Source of the DNA: Nitrospira sp.
Lineage (GTDB): Bacteria; Nitrospirota; Nitrospiria; Nitrospirales; Nitrospiraceae
Reading direction: 5' to 3'
Assembly (NCBI GenBank): GCA_025363325.1
Contig: JANYEF010000211.1
Span: 1-5,097 of the forward strand
Length of the DNA stretch: 5,097 bases
Each line of letters begins with the position of its first letter. Position 1 is the stretch's first letter. The notes under the pieces were generated by a model that was not told where the DNA came from, did no database searches, and saw only the letters and a list, made by a program, of their open reading frames with translations. The position numbers and the translations under genes are program-made. Below, piece after piece: positions 4,765 through 5,097 of the stretch.

Positions 4765-5097
4765 TCATCTCCGCATCCATGTGAACAGTTTCATCAAGAA
4801 ATTCTTCGTCCGTGGGGTAAAATGTGTCTTCCGCCAGAGATTCACCACCTTCTTATTCACTTCAGCCTGCGTCGGATAGGGATGGATCGTCCCGGCAATC
4901 GTCTTGGCGCCACCGCCGGCTTTCATCGCAACTGAGAACTCGCCGATCATGTCGCCGGCGTGGGCCGCCACAATCGTCGCTCCCAGGATCTTGTCGGACC
5001 CTTTCTGGATATGCACTCGCGCAAACCCTTCGTCTTTGCCGTCCAAGATCGCACGATCCACTTCATCGAGCTTGAACGTATAGGTTTCTACTTCCAG
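4765..5097 (-). CDS. FAD-dependent pyridine nucleotide-disulfide oxidoreductase, mercuric reductase-like, C-terminal part
   Basis: Only the last 110 residues are inside the window; the reading frame is open to base 5097, and the FAD/NAD(P)-binding halves with any CxxxxC redox motif lie beyond it. What is visible is the C-terminal dimerisation domain (Pyr_redox_dim type): F-K-L-D-E-V-D-R-A, then GFARVHIQKGSDKILGATIV, HAGDMIGEF and TIHPYPTQAE. In lipoamide dehydrogenases the last block is HxHPTxxE with a catalytic His-Glu pair; here the aligned histidine is tyrosine (HPYPTQAE). That matches the mercuric reductase branch, where tyrosine also replaces this histidine, and MerA-like proteins of unknown substrate. 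The tail KTHFTPRTKNFLMKLFTWMRR is basic and amphipathic, typical of these MerA-like homologues. Real mercury reduction cannot be claimed without the N-terminal part and the vicinal C-terminal cysteines of true MerA, which are absent here. Confidence 0.88.
   Translation of the reverse strand: MEVETYTFKLDEVDRAILDGKDEGFARVHIQKGSDKILGATIVAAHAGDMIGEFSVAMKAGGGAKTIAGTIHPYPTQAEVNKKVVNLWRKTHFTPRTKNFLMKLFTWMRR

Overview
The window is GC-rich, densely packed bacterial DNA carrying seven protein genes: five complete and two cut by the window edges. Six lie on the minus strand and one on the plus strand. The mix of a DUF3047 secreted protein, a DUF547 lipoprotein, a small secreted beta-rich protein and degenerate 7-bp tandem repeats near genes fits a free-living Gram-negative such as a Nitrospira-type bacterium. 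That placement is inference from gene flavour; no rRNA or other marker gene is present.

Region 1 (1-3080, minus strand, read right to left) is a tight four-gene cluster: a radical SAM protein with an extra C-terminal cysteine set (3077-2064), a DUF547 lipoprotein (2067-1267), a ferritin-like diiron protein (1283-582) and a family 2 glycosyltransferase of the TIGR04283 type (563 to beyond base 1). The first two junctions overlap by 4 and 17 bases and the last has an 18-base gap, so they are very probably co-transcribed. A radical SAM enzyme, a carboxylate-bridged diiron protein, an exported papain/transglutaminase-like protein and a glycosyltransferase together look like a small biosynthetic or modification pathway whose product cannot be read from the sequence. 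This is the most interesting part of the window.

Region 2 (3081-3752) opens with a 210-bp intergenic stretch between the divergent radical SAM gene and a plus-strand gene for a small secreted basic protein (3291-3647). It holds an A/T-rich patch and a perfect TATAAT. After the small gene, a strong hairpin (3691-3729) separates it from the convergent DUF3047 gene.

Region 3 (3753-5097, minus strand) holds the DUF3047 exported protein, a repeat-rich intergenic block (about 4593-4764) with a long imperfect palindrome and permuted small repeats, and the C-terminal part of a flavin disulfide oxidoreductase resembling the mercuric reductase branch. Its dimerisation domain has tyrosine where lipoamide dehydrogenases have the catalytic histidine.

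Heptamer tandem repeats are a second theme. One array sits in frame inside the glycosyltransferase gene. A pair of inverted arrays forms the C-terminal tail of the diiron protein and the junction to the glycosyltransferase start. These look like intergenic-type repeats that have spread into coding sequence.
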